Shown one piece after another: positions 46,692-56,279 of a stretch of DNA of 64,000 nucleotides; the first letter of the stretch is position 1, and each line of letters opens with the position of its first letter. Below the pieces are notes generated by a model. That model saw nothing but the letters and a program-made list of their open reading frames with translations. It was not told the origin of the DNA and did no database searches. Position numbers and translations under genes: made by a program. This DNA comes from Aporrectodea caliginosa (Eukaryota > Annelida > Clitellata > Crassiclitellata > Lumbricidae): NCBI GenBank assembly GCA_020284085.1, contig JACEVL010000005.1, positions 2,817,007-2,881,006 on the forward strand, given 5' to 3'.

Positions 46692-47303
46692 ATGAGTCGG
46701 TACACGAATATAAAAGTTAATATTTCGGAAGGACAGAAAGACAAAATTAAAAGAGCGCTCGAAGCGGGGTGTGATAGCGTGAGTATTAAACTATCTCACG
46801 ATGATCTGATGGGAGAATACGTATTAGCTCTAACTCAAGCGCAAATTAACAAGATGATTAAAGCGTATGAGAATGGGAAGGGTGTGACGATCAAAATGAG
46901 TAAAACGCAGTTAGTTCATAACGCCAAAGTCGAAGGAGGATTCATCGGCGCTATTCTACCGTTTCTAGCAACGGCTGGTAAATTCCTTCTTTCCAAAGTA
47001 CTACCAGGTCTCGCGACTGGAGCTTTAGCCGGTGTAGGCTCTGCAGCTGCTTCGAAAGTCATCGATAAAATTAGCGGATCCGGAGGCGTGATATACATCA
47101 GAAGAGGAGATAGAAACGCCAAGATAGTTCAACAAGGGGAAGGTCTTTACCTAAAACCGTGGAGGGGATCTGGATTAGATGGTCAAGGAGATGGTCTCTA
47201 TATGAAAACTGGTAAAGGGTTGTATATGAAAACTGGTAAAGGGCTTATACTCGGACCTAATTCTCCATTTTCAAACATTCCGATTCTCGGGTGGCTGCTA
47301 TAA
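46692..47303 (+). CDS. Polinton A virion protein, pX-like, Gly-rich
   Basis: The 203-residue ORF starts at TATAAAATG. The N-terminal ~75 residues are charged (NIKVNISEGQKDKIKRAL). A Gly-Gly site in VEGGFIGAILPFLATAG is followed by a hydrophobic, Ala/Gly-rich segment to ~135, and a C-terminus with repeated short units GEGLYLKPW, GDGLYMKTG, KGLYMKTGKG. This layout matches small core/minor virion proteins of Polintons and adintoviruses processed by the adenain-like protease. It probably coats DNA or disturbs membranes; the function is inferred. Intact. Confidence 0.7.
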   Translation: MSRYTNIKVNISEGQKDKIKRALEAGCDSVSIKLSHDDLMGEYVLALTQAQINKMIKAYENGKGVTIKMSKTQLVHNAKVEGGFIGAILPFLATAGKFLLSKVLPGLATGALAGVGSAAASKVIDKISGSGGVIYIRRGDRNAKIVQQGEGLYLKPWRGSGLDGQGDGLYMKTGKGLYMKTGKGLILGPNSPFSNIPILGWLL

Positions 47304-47331
47304 TTTAAAACTTTTATATCCTATTTATAAA

Positions 47332-47766
47332 ATGTCTCGAAACTGGATAAGACCGATACATAAGTTTGGTACGAAACCCGTTCGTTCGAAAAACTTTCCA
47401 ATAAACCCGGTAGAGTGGTTACCTAAGAATGAAGTGGCTCACAAACCCGTAAAGCACCCAGGCTGCCAAGTATATGAGATTTTTACTCAACGAACGATAA
47501 CGATTAATCCTAAAGAAACGGAAACGCTTGAGCTCGGACTCGGCGTTCGAATGAGAAGAGGATGGTGTAAAGTGCAGCTCAAACAGGAAATACAGAATTG
47601 CGGACTACAAGACGATGTTGTTTCTAAAAATACCGAAGACATCGTCATTACAATTTTAAACGATTCCGATTCGGAAGTTGTCATAAACGAAGGAGATTCG
47701 TTATGCTTAGTCGCTCATACCGTTCGCAGTAGGAGTGATGATTTTAAAATTATATTGCTTAATTAA
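47332..47766 (+). CDS. Conserved Polinton protein, possible dUTPase-like fold
   Basis: The 144-residue intact ORF begins MSRNWIRPIHKFGTKPV after TTATAAAATG. The central part ITINPKETETLELGLGVRMR and the later VITILNDSDSEVVINEGDSL resemble the beta-barrel segments of trimeric dUTPases, but the catalytic Asp motif and the Gly-rich C-terminal motif are not evident. It may be a structural derivative of that fold. It is part of the co-directional virion-gene block. Confidence 0.4.
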   Translation: MSRNWIRPIHKFGTKPVRSKNFPINPVEWLPKNEVAHKPVKHPGCQVYEIFTQRTITINPKETETLELGLGVRMRRGWCKVQLKQEIQNCGLQDDVVSKNTEDIVITILNDSDSEVVINEGDSLCLVAHTVRSRSDDFKIILLN

Positions 47767-47775
47767 AAAAAAAAG

Positions 47776-48369
47776 ATGCCACCAGGAAATACAACAATCA
47801 TAATGAAAACGGATGCGGTTGAAGGAACAGCTCACGCTTACCGACTCGCGAAGATCGTTGAAATTCAAAAAGAAATCGAAACAGAAGATAAAAGAGCGGT
47901 CCTAAACATGAAGTATCGTAAAGGCGTTAGGATTATTAACGTAGTAGACTACGTATCGGATCTAATCGTGTTAGGTTCAACTGCTTCATCAATCGCTGTT
48001 ATGTCTACGATAGTCGCAGCACCTATCGCGGTGGTTCTACAAGGACTAGCGGTTGGAGCTGGTGTTTTCAGTGTGGTCGGGCGTGTGATCAATAGAAAGT
48101 TCACACTAAAGATGGAGAAGCATGAAAAGATTAAAACGTTGGCTGAGGTAAAACTTAACACGATCAGTGACTACATCTCGAAAGCCTTGGAAGACGATCA
48201 TATTTCAGATGAGGAATATTCGCTCATTCTAAACGAACTCGTGAAATTTAACGAAATGAAAGAAGAAATCAGAAGCAAAATAAAAGTTAGCAAAGACGAA
48301 GAAGTTGAAAATCGAGAAATTATGGCTGAGTCGTTTAAGAACGTGTTTGAGAAATCGATGAAAACGTAA
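47776..48369 (+). CDS. Conserved Polinton membrane-associated protein
   Basis: The 197-residue intact ORF has a charged N-terminus, two adjacent hydrophobic segments (VDYVSDLIVLGSTASSIAVM and AAPIAVVLQGLAVGAGVFSVV, residues ~58-105), then a helical region beginning KHEKIKTLAEVKLNTISDYI and a coiled-coil-like tail to ~190. Proteins with this AEVKLNTISDYISKAL region recur in Polinton-like loci as I remember them; no function is known. A virion membrane-interacting role is a guess. The stop codon lies inside a short AAAACGT repeat. Confidence 0.55.
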   Translation: MPPGNTTIIMKTDAVEGTAHAYRLAKIVEIQKEIETEDKRAVLNMKYRKGVRIINVVDYVSDLIVLGSTASSIAVMSTIVAAPIAVVLQGLAVGAGVFSVVGRVINRKFTLKMEKHEKIKTLAEVKLNTISDYISKALEDDHISDEEYSLILNELVKFNEMKEEIRSKIKVSKDEEVENREIMAESFKNVFEKSMKT

Positions 48370-48422
48370 AACGTAAAACGTAAAACGTAAAACGTAAAAA
48401 CGTAAAACGTAAAAACGTAAAA
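48359..48422. repeat. AAAACGT tandem repeat between virion genes
   Basis: Eight or so copies of AAAACGT/AAAAACGT overlap the last codons of the preceding gene and fill half of the gap to the next. One more copy of the unit (AAAACGT) lies right before the next ATG at 48466. Confidence 0.9.
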
Positions 48423-48465
48423 TCAATTACGTTTTAAAAACATTATACTATTATTTTAAAACGTA

Positions 48466-49366
48466 ATGTCATTTCTAAAGATTACCGATCCGGCAAAAAG
48501 AGATTTAATCGTCGCAGATTTTCTCAAGACGAAGAAGAATATTCAACAGAACTTTCTATCTGAGAAATTAGGTGATATAGGGATGCAGCAAGAATTAGTA
48601 AAGTTGTATAAGCCAATCGTTGACTCGCAATCAACGATATCGAAAGAACAAAACGCTTTGTTATCTACTATTAAGGAAAACTCAGCAGCCACGTCTAACG
48701 CTCTACAAGCGCTTCCCGCGTCGATATCGTCATCGATAAAAGCTATTCAGTTTCCGCAGTATCCTTCGATAGAGGCTTACGAGGATGATCCCGAAGATAT
48801 TAGAACTTTAGAATTAGGAGATATAGCTACAACGTACTTGCAAGAATACGCTTCGAATAAAAAGTTGACGGATACGACGTTCGGTATACATTCTGAAGAA
48901 GGGGAGTATTTTCATCGGAGACACGCCTATTACCATCGAAGGCGATGATATAACGGTTAAGGATAAGACTTACAAGGGAACTCCGGGTCTTTGGGAATTG
49001 ATGACGATGAAGGAACCGAACGAGTCGATATACGACGGTAACGATCTCAACGATTACGCTGAGATTCTACACGCGACGAATGCTATGAGCCTCCCGAACA
49101 ATCCTAATAAACCGAAATCGTCTAGAGGTGAAAAGTGGAAAATTATTAAACCGATATGGGAAGCGAAGAAAGGTAAGCCCTCAACAGGTGAAGGAGTCGT
49201 AGTTATTCCGCAAGATCCGAATGCGTTAGTAGAAATGTTGTCTTTACGAATCGCTAGTTTCCAGGCGGGTAATACGGGTGTTAGAAACGAGATAGTCGGT
49301 ATATGCGAGGAACTGCAAAGACAAGGGGTTATAGACACAGACTCGTATAAAAACTTAATGTTATAA
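48466..49366 (+). CDS. Conserved Polinton protein, coiled coil plus C-terminal domain (frameshifted)
   Basis: The first frame (48466-48948) has an N-terminal helical part (LVKLYKPIVDSQSTISKEQN) and LTDTTFGIHSEEGEYF. One extra T near 48909-48912 then breaks it. The second frame carries GDTPITIEGDDITVK, TPGLWELMTMKEPNE, NKPKSSRGEKWKIIKPIW and NTGVRNEIVGICEELQRQG to 49366. The two halves belong to one protein family common in invertebrate genomes (recalled, unverified) that is usually left unnamed. It is probably a virion or assembly protein given its place. Confidence 0.7.
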
Positions 49367-49373
49367 TTATAAA

Positions 49374-49736
49374 ATGCTAGTCGTTATTAAAAGAAGATAT
49401 AAGAAACAACACGTTATAGGAGGAGCTGGAATATTCGATACTATTACCGGAGTTTTCAAGAGGCTCTTTACATCAGGCGTTGCTAACCGAGTCGCCTCAA
49501 CCGCTCTAAGCGTAGGTAAAGATGCCGCGAAAGAGTTGGGTAAAAAGGCTCTAGAGGTTGGAAAGAATACCGCAGTAGAAGCCGGTAAGCGATTGGTAGA
49601 TAAAGCCGCCGCTAAACTTTTAGCATCGTCGGTACTGTCACCGCGCGCTGTCGAAAATCAAAAGGTTGAAACGATACCACCACCAGAAGCTTACGCGAGA
49701 GAATGCGGCTATCTAAAAAATCTCCTCGGTAATTAA
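49374..49736 (+). CDS. Polinton A pVI-like basic amphipathic virion protein
   Basis: The 120-residue intact ORF starts at TTATAAAATG and reads MLVVIKRRYKKQHVIGGAG, a basic leader with an IGGAG site resembling adenain-type cleavage sites, then an amphipathic, Ala/Lys-rich helix (IFDTITGVFKRLFTSG, VGKDAAKELGKKALEVGK). This is the pattern of membrane-lytic or DNA-condensing minor proteins such as adenovirus pVI/pX. It lies seven bases after the previous gene. Confidence 0.65.
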   Translation: MLVVIKRRYKKQHVIGGAGIFDTITGVFKRLFTSGVANRVASTALSVGKDAAKELGKKALEVGKNTAVEAGKRLVDKAAAKLLASSVLSPRAVENQKVETIPPPEAYARECGYLKNLLGN

Positions 49737-49738
49737 AA

Positions 49739-49763
49739 ATGCAATCGGATATTCTAAACGAGC
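49739..49763 (+). pseudogene. First codons of the next viral gene, cut at island edge
   Basis: An ATG two bases after the previous stop, preceded by AATTAAAA, opens MQSDILNE before the sequence becomes zinc-finger 3' flank at about 49764. In Polintons the major capsid gene commonly lies beside the small virion genes, so this may be its start, but eight residues cannot prove it. Confidence 0.35.
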
Positions 49764-51255
49764 GTATCATCATAGATTGAGTAGCTCCACATTTCCATTT
49801 TTCTTATTTTGCTTACCAACTGTTGTTGGTGAACTCAATAACATGAAATATTTCAGTTAAATTCTGGTCGTGACTTTTGTTTCTCCGTGGACTCGAAGAT
49901 TGAGAAAATTTGTTTTACAAACCTTTTGTGTTCTCTCCATTTAGGTTTCATTCATGTATTTCCAACGAAGTGCATTAAAATGGTTCGTGACATACCTGAA
50001 ATAATCGCGTGAGAATGTGCTCTTGCATAACTGGATTTGAATTCGTATGGCTGTTCTCAAGTAAGGTTTTTAACATAATAAATTTTGTCGACTGTAACCT
50101 TTCGAAACTATTTACAAACTTGAGCCAGACACGGAGTGGGTTTTTTCATGACGTCTCAGACCTGAAGCGCATGAGAAAGATTTAGCACACATCTGGCAAA
50201 GGTATGGTTTCTCTCCAGTATGTGTTTTTGTGTGTCTATTTAGATGACTTTTCCGATTAGTTTTAAAATCACATAAGTGGCAGTGGTGTGGTTTCTCTCC
50301 GGTATGAATTCCTACATGACGCTTTAGACTAGAAGATCGGATAAACCGTTTTTGACATGTCTGGCATTCGTATGGCTTTTCTCCAGTATGGTTTCGAACA
50401 TGATAGTGCAGTTCAGTAGATTGGGAAAAACTCTTCTTGCATATCTGACATTGGTATGGTCTCTCTCCAGTATGGATTCTAGCATGAATTTTTAGAGCTG
50501 ATGATGTTAAAAATGTTTTCTTACAAAGAATACACAGAAATGGTTTTTCTTCAGAGTGGATCTTTTCATGACGTTAAAGATCTGAAATATATGAGAATGT
50601 TTTATGACATACTCGGCATAGGTATGGCTTATCTCCGGGATGCTTACTCATATGAATCTTTAGATAAACTTCATACATAGTTTCAAACTCACATAACTTG
50701 CATTTGTATGGTTTCACTCCGGTATGAATTCTTGCATGACGTGTTAGATGTGAAGATTGGGAAAAACGTTTTTTACATTCTTGGCATTGGTAAGGCATCT
50801 CTCCAGTGTGAATTCTTGCATGAATCTTTAGGTATGAAGGCTGAGAAAAACGTTTTTGACAAACTAGGCATTGGTAAGATTTCTCTCCGGTATGAATTCG
50901 CGCATGAATTTTTAGATATGAAGATCTGAGAAAACGCTTCTGACATATTTGGCATTGGTAAGATTTCTCTCCGGTATGGATTCTTGCATGAAGCGCTAGA
51001 CCTGAAGATCTGGAAAAACGCTTTCGACAAATTTTGCATTGGAAAGGCATCTCTCCGGTATGGATTCTTGTATGACGTGTTAGACCTGAAGATTGGGAAA
51101 AACATTTTTGACATATTTGGCATTGGTAAGATTTCTTCCCAGGATGAATTATAATATAGTTCTGCTGCTGGGAATATTTTATTTTTTAATTTCTTGCATT
51201 TGCGATGGAATATCCTAATGAATGTTTGAAAGTAATGCTTTTCGACATCATGTTG
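49764..51255 (-). pseudogene. C2H2 zinc-finger gene, unit 4 (decayed)
   Basis: The minus strand begins MMSKSITFKHSLGYSIANA at 51255 but meets a stop soon after. From about 51110 fingers run continuously (for example CKICRKRFSRSSGLALH, CQICQKRFLRSSYLKIH, CLVCQKRFSQPSYLKIH, CQECKKRFSQSSHLTRH) until a TAA at 50574 within what should be SDLRRHEK. In-frame fingers continue past it (CILCKKTFLTSSALKIH, CQICKKSFSQSTELHYH, CQTCQKRFIRSSSLKRH, CHLCDFKTNRKSHLNRH and a final CQMCAKSFSCASGLRRH near 50150). The array is nearly complete but has two nonsense sites. The 3' flank (49764-50120) matches units 1-3. Confidence 0.8.
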
Positions 51256-52067
51256 ATGAAGTAAGAGAGTTTGTTCTTTAGATATGATTTTTACACAAAG
51301 CTAGAGTTGAAAACACTGAAAGTCTTGAAAGTTTCTGTGGAGTGATATTTTTTCCAAGCCCACCATTTGTTCGCCTTTTCAGTTTGAAGTTCTCTAAGTA
51401 TTCAGTAGAAATCTAAAAAATATCACATTAACTTTTATCTTGCATTTATTTATTCATATTACTAACCTAAAATTTAAAAAAAAACATCATAGTCGTAATA
51501 TAAAAGACATGTAATCATGGGAGACAGAATCAGAATTCCGCCAGAATGATCGCCTAAGACACAATATCAATTTGCAAATACAATTACAACAAACACATAG
51601 AACATGAACAAACAGTCTGTATTCCACTATCTAAAATGGTCCTTGCACACTGTATTCAAACGATGCGAATGTACTTTAACATGTGAAAATCACGGTTAGC
51701 TGATTCTACAAAAGAACCATATAAGATTTTGTTAATTTTACTACTCATTCTTCGTTTCACAATCACAACTCGTCAAAACCTAATAGAACTTTGTGAATAA
51801 ACGACATGTCTAGAAAGTTGATGGTCAATTTACATATGGAAACGTAATAAAAATAACGCGAGTTTGCTTCAATAGACGGATGTAGAAGAATTATCTTTGC
51901 TGTCAAGCAACCGATTTATAAAAGTGCAGATTTAGGCTAAACATAATCTGCGTGAATGAGAAAGTGCGTGAATTTCTTATGCGACATTTAGGCCTACTCA
52001 AGCCTCCGAACCACGGCGTTCATATAATATATTCTCAGTCGGTATCTGGCAACTTACGGTCCGTTAG
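51256..52067. other. Upstream region of unit 4
   Basis: No gene is seen. It contains the shared 5'-flank text ('gggagacagaatcagaatt' near 51518) and AT-rich sequence. Confidence 0.5.
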
Positions 52068-52320
52068 TCAAGAGACTTTACACTCATAATAATAACTAAA
52101 AGCGATCATTTAACTCAAACAGAAAATCAATTGCAAATTGCAAAAATTGATTGATAATCGACGACTAACCCGAATTAATTTTTAAACAGTAGACGTCATC
52201 ATTCTTTGTGCTCATCAAGCAAGCACGGAGTTTATATCGTACTATAAGAGGTGTCAAATTCACTCTTGCGGCAGTTTTATAGTTGAAAATCAGGAGGTTG
52301 CATTACACTTAACTTAGTCG
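52068..52320 (+). repeat. Repeat R, copy 4
   Basis: Landmarks: 'gagactttacactcataata', 'ttgattgataatcgacgac' and 'ggagtttatatcgtactat'. The following element lies just after it. Confidence 0.75.
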
Positions 52321-52638
52321 GGTTGCATTAAAAGAAATGCTTGTACGACCCAGAAAAAATTGGCAACAAGCTGGAAATAAAAATAATTAAAGATATAATA
52401 TTAATGTATTTAAAATTGGTCCCCAGCCCCTCAATTCGCGCGATGGGTTATTTTATAAGAGAAATGAGAAGGTATAAAATTATTGCTATATTTGAGTGGT
52501 GTACCTCGGATAATTTAGTTTTTTGTTGTTTCCCGGTCTCGTCTTGTATAAATAAGCTACAAGACGTTGTTGTTTTTTGATGCTAATTGATGAATTTTCA
52601 AACTAATATCTGAAATTTATAGTATATAGTGTGCTAGC

Positions 52639-53208
52639 ATGTCTTTCGTGTTTTCTCGAGATTCTTGTGTGATCTGTCACAATCTGTTCAGTGATAACGC
52701 TAGCGAGAAGTCTGTCCGAGTTATAGCAGGACTTGAGACATTACTGTCGAGTAGTATCAAGCGGAGTCATTCCGACTTGACTGAATATTTATCATCTGCG
52801 CCTCATGCAATTAATGTTCCTGCCGAAAGCGGTATATAAATGAAACAAGAATTCAACAAAAACGGGGGCATGTGCAGTCGAGGCAGAAAGTAAATGTAAA
52901 ATCATGCGCTCCTCTGTAGGAGAGTTTGATTGGAAACAGAACTGTTTCATTTGTGGTAAACCTGTTGATGTTCGAGAGCCTAATAACAGTAACAAATGGC
53001 GCAGTGTACAAACACTGGGTTTCAAGGACAGTATTTTAAATTTGTGTAGAATTCGACAGGATCAGTTGGCATTTGTGGTACAGGGTCGCCTAGGAACTAC
53101 AGGTGATTTGCCTGCAGCTGAGGCAATTTACCATATGTTTGAAAACTTTAATGCTATGTGTGACGCAATGGATTATTTTGATTGCGAATTGTATACTATT
53201 GAGGAATT
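52639..53208 (+). pseudogene. Unclassified TE-like gene 1, N-terminal part
   Basis: The protein opens MSFVFSRDSCVICHNLFSDN and continues through three frames: 52639-52815, then RKRYINETRIQQKRGHVQ to about 52900, then GEFDWKQNCFICGKPVDVRE to the hAT insertion. CxxC pairs (CVIC, CFIC) suggest a zinc-binding N-terminus. I remember this arrangement from a large, unnamed protein family abundant in cnidarian and mollusc genomes (from memory, unverified). Two single-base shifts (near 52815 and 52905) break it. The reading resumes after the hAT element at 56288 in the same frame once one GAGGAATT copy is counted. Confidence 0.65.
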
Positions 53209-53667
53209 CAGTGGCGTAGCCAGGAATTTATGATGGGGTGGGGGGGGGTTTGGGATTGAGAAATATTTATTAATTATTGTGGTCAATCCCTTCGAGCGTG
53301 AACGAACGAGGGTGCCGAAGGGGCGAAGCCCCTCACAATATTAGGAAATTTTTCTAATTGATAGCTTAATATGGTTTACTATTTAAATTAAAGTTAAACA
53401 ATTAAAACAATGATTTCAATATGAAATTTAAATGTTATTTTTGTGACATATGGACAATGCAGATTCAATTACAATTAAAGAGTTTAAATTTATTAAAGAC
53501 TTTCAACTTTCAAATGAACAACAGTCAGTAGTCCAAAGAAGAGAAAGAAGGCCTATAGCCTAATTTCTATCGTCTATTGTCGTTTTAGTCTTCATCAACC
53601 AGCAACAGTTTAGGCTATTTATGTAAACTTTATATAATAGAATTAGCCTCTCAACCTCTGTATTAAT

Positions 53668-55508
53668 TTACACTGTAAAGTCCAAACGCCTTTTCTGTTT
53701 GACAAATTCATTTATTATTTCATCTGTAGTTGGGGTATGTTCACGATGGACATTCAGGAGGGCCAGTCCATTGAGTCGTGTTTCGCTGGTAGTGTTTCGC
53801 AGATACGTTTTCAAACGTCGGAGAGTTGAAAATGAACGCTCACTCGTACATGTGGATACGGGTAGTGTGGCCAAGATTTGCAGCAGTTTTCTTATATTTG
53901 GTTGCAATGTAGCATTACATACAGCTAGGGCCTCTAAGGCATTTCTTGGAATGCCATCTTGGGTAACACGTGACAGACGACGATACCATAGTTTCATTTC
54001 TGTAATAGCTGAAACTACATCGCAATCAAGGTCTTCGAAATAAAAATCAACCAGATGCTTAAAGTCCTCCAACTGTTCACAAGATGGTGATTTATTTGGA
54101 TCTTTAGGAAGGAGACACTGAAAACCTTGAAGAACACTCTTGTGATTCAGGAATCTAGATTGAAGTTGACTTATGAACGAGTCCTAGAATGGAATGTAAA
54201 TTGCAATCTTGTAATAGTCTTCATCGGATGTAGTTGAAATGTTACATCGTTTAGTTTGTTTGGCAGTTATTCTTGGTCGCTCTAATGAGAAATCATGTTT
54301 TTCTGCAACCTCAGATACAGCACCATACAATTTCTTAAATTCTCCATCTGCTTCTGCTCTCAAACGTTGCACCTCTGCCATGATGTCTTCTGCTGATTGC
54401 ACGGCTTCTACAAGATCAAGGTCTATCTTTTGAAGTTCTTTACACAGTTGTTTGCTATAGTTAAATACTTGAGCTGTGCAATGCAGAGCAATGTTGAAAT
54501 CTGCTTGCTTCATGCTGCATAGCAGCTGTGTGGCTTGTGATGACGTATCTCTATCAGTCCACTCTTTTATATCATCCAAGGCAGAAAAACAGCATCTTGG
54601 AGTTCCAAAAATGCAGACACAGAGTTGTGCCTTTCGACCCATCTTGTTGCACACATCTGCGTCAATTTTGTTTTACTTGATTTTGGACATGTTTCTGATA
54701 TGGCAGACGACAAAACAAGTTGCCTTTTTGGAGTATTAAAGAAATTGTACACTTTTCCAATTGTGCCCATGCAATTTCGAACACATTGAACTTCACAGGC
54801 ATTTGAAATAGCTAAATTCAAGCTGTGGGCAGCACAATGGATATAAATTGCTTTTGGAATTTGTGCCCTTATGTGTGCTTGGACTCCATTCAACTGACCG
54901 CTCATTGCCGCTGCTCCGTCGTATCCCTGCCCTCGCATTTTGCTCAAGTCTATTCCGTAGGAACAAAGTGCTTCGAGAATTTTAGTTGCTATGCCAATAC
55001 CAGTTACTTCAGTGAGAGGTTCAAATTGCAGGAATATTTCATTGACAATATTTGTTGAGATGTCGACAAATCTAACACAAAGAGACAAAGTCTGTTCCAC
55101 TCCTGAAATATCACAAGTTTCATCTGCCAAAATGGTAAAACAAGCAGCCTGGTTTATTTGTTTGACCAGCTTAGTCAAAATGATGCTGTTGCAATCTGTG
55201 ATAATATTGTTTTGAATATTATTGTTGGACTAGTATAGCGTGCATTTCCTGCACTCAAGCAAAGCAATTTCTTTGTTTCATCGTTGATACGACCACAGTG
55301 TCGTAAAATTGCTCGAAAATTACCATCGTTCTCCAGCGGTTCTTCTAGTGTTATCGGTCCAGAATCGCGGTGACCTCGCAAAGCTAGCCCTTGTCGTCCA
55401 CATAGCAATACCGTTTCAACAATTGGAATTAATCTTTTTCTATTTTCCAACGCATGATTTTGAATTTTCTTGTTCACCTGTATCTCGATTGGCTCCTGAA
55501 TTCCAGAT
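53668..55508 (-). pseudogene. hAT transposase body (DUF4371/hATC type)
   Basis: Reading from 55508 downward: ENRKRLIPIVETVLLCGRQG and ALRGHRDSGPI, FTILADETCDISG (first catalytic Asp), MRGQGYDGAAAMSG (second), YIHCAAHSLNLAISNA, ATRWVERHNSV, then after a shift near 54590 (five Ts where six would keep frame) FSALDDIKEWTD, and the C-terminal dimerisation region TLPVSTCTSERSFSTLRRLK (catalytic Glu) and RLNGLALLNVHRE to 53668. Another break lies near 54070-54190. The three catalytic residues are all present. Confidence 0.88.
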
Positions 55509-55514
55509 ACACCC

Positions 55515-56130
55515 GTGTCATCTGATGCAGCAGCTGAGACTGCTGAGTTACCAGCTGAGTTACCAACATCGATGATTGTATCTGAAAAATCAGTACAAGT
55601 AACTCCACTTCCATTGGTTATGGAAATGATGGAATCAACCGAGAGCCATCGTGATGAAGTTGATCTATCACTTTTACAAAACATTCGAACAACCCATCCC
55701 AACGACATTGGAAATTATGTCAATGTGAAAATACCAAACCAGAGAAAAATCGATATTTTAAACATTATCTGGATACCAAGCTCCAGTTATGATTTTACGG
55801 CAGGCCACAGAAATTTACGTTTTAAATACCATTGGTTTTCTCAGTGGAAATGTTTGGCATTCTCTGATTTGGAACAGGGTGCATTTTGTAAATACTGTGT
55901 TTTGTTCACTCGGGACTGAGCTGGCATAGGTCGGCAACCGTTAGGTCAACTATGCAAAAAACATTTACCAATTGGAAAGATGCAAAGGAATGTTTTGATG
56001 CACATCAAACAAAACAATATCATCTTAACTGTATTGAAGAATCAGACATGCTGACTGGAATTGACAGCGTATGGGACATCAGAAAAATAACGGAAATAAA
56101 ATTTAATTATTACAGAAGATAAATTTAAAT
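55515..56130 (+). pseudogene. hAT N-terminal TTF-type zinc finger, inverted relative to the body
   Basis: The plus strand reads THPNDIGNYVNVKIPNQRK, FKYHWFSQWKCLAFSD and EQGAFCKYCVLFTRD (TTF-type BED-like zinc finger), then after a stop TFTNWKDAKECFDAH and IEESDMLTGIDSVWDI to about 56090. These precede the catalytic body in normal hAT proteins, but here they lie on the opposite strand and point away from it. An internal inversion with a breakpoint near 55510 explains this. Confidence 0.75.
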
Positions 56131-56279
56131 AATACAAAGGGAATAAAGTAATAAAGAGAATAAAGTAAGAAAAACAATTGTTACTAACAGTTGCTTTGTT
56201 TCTTCTTATTTATAAAAATTTTTTCCCCTAAGCCAATGGGGGTTTTAACCCCCCAAACCCCCCCTTGTATACGCCACTG

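Larger units (their letters stand above)
53209..56279 (-). mobile_element. hAT transposon inserted in gene 1
   Basis: Ends CAGTGGCGTAGCCAGG... and ...TACGCCACTG are flanked by the eight-base duplication GAGGAATT (53201-53208 and 56280-56287), diagnostic of hAT. At 3071 bp it holds a transposase in several frames on the minus strand and an N-terminal zinc-finger piece on the plus strand. With one duplication copy removed, the host gene is in frame across the site, so the insertion is precise and later than the gene. Confidence 0.93.

Noticed and set aside
53699..55215. + strand ORFs opposite the hAT transposase body
   Set aside because: The minus strand holds the catalytic motifs; the plus frames have none.
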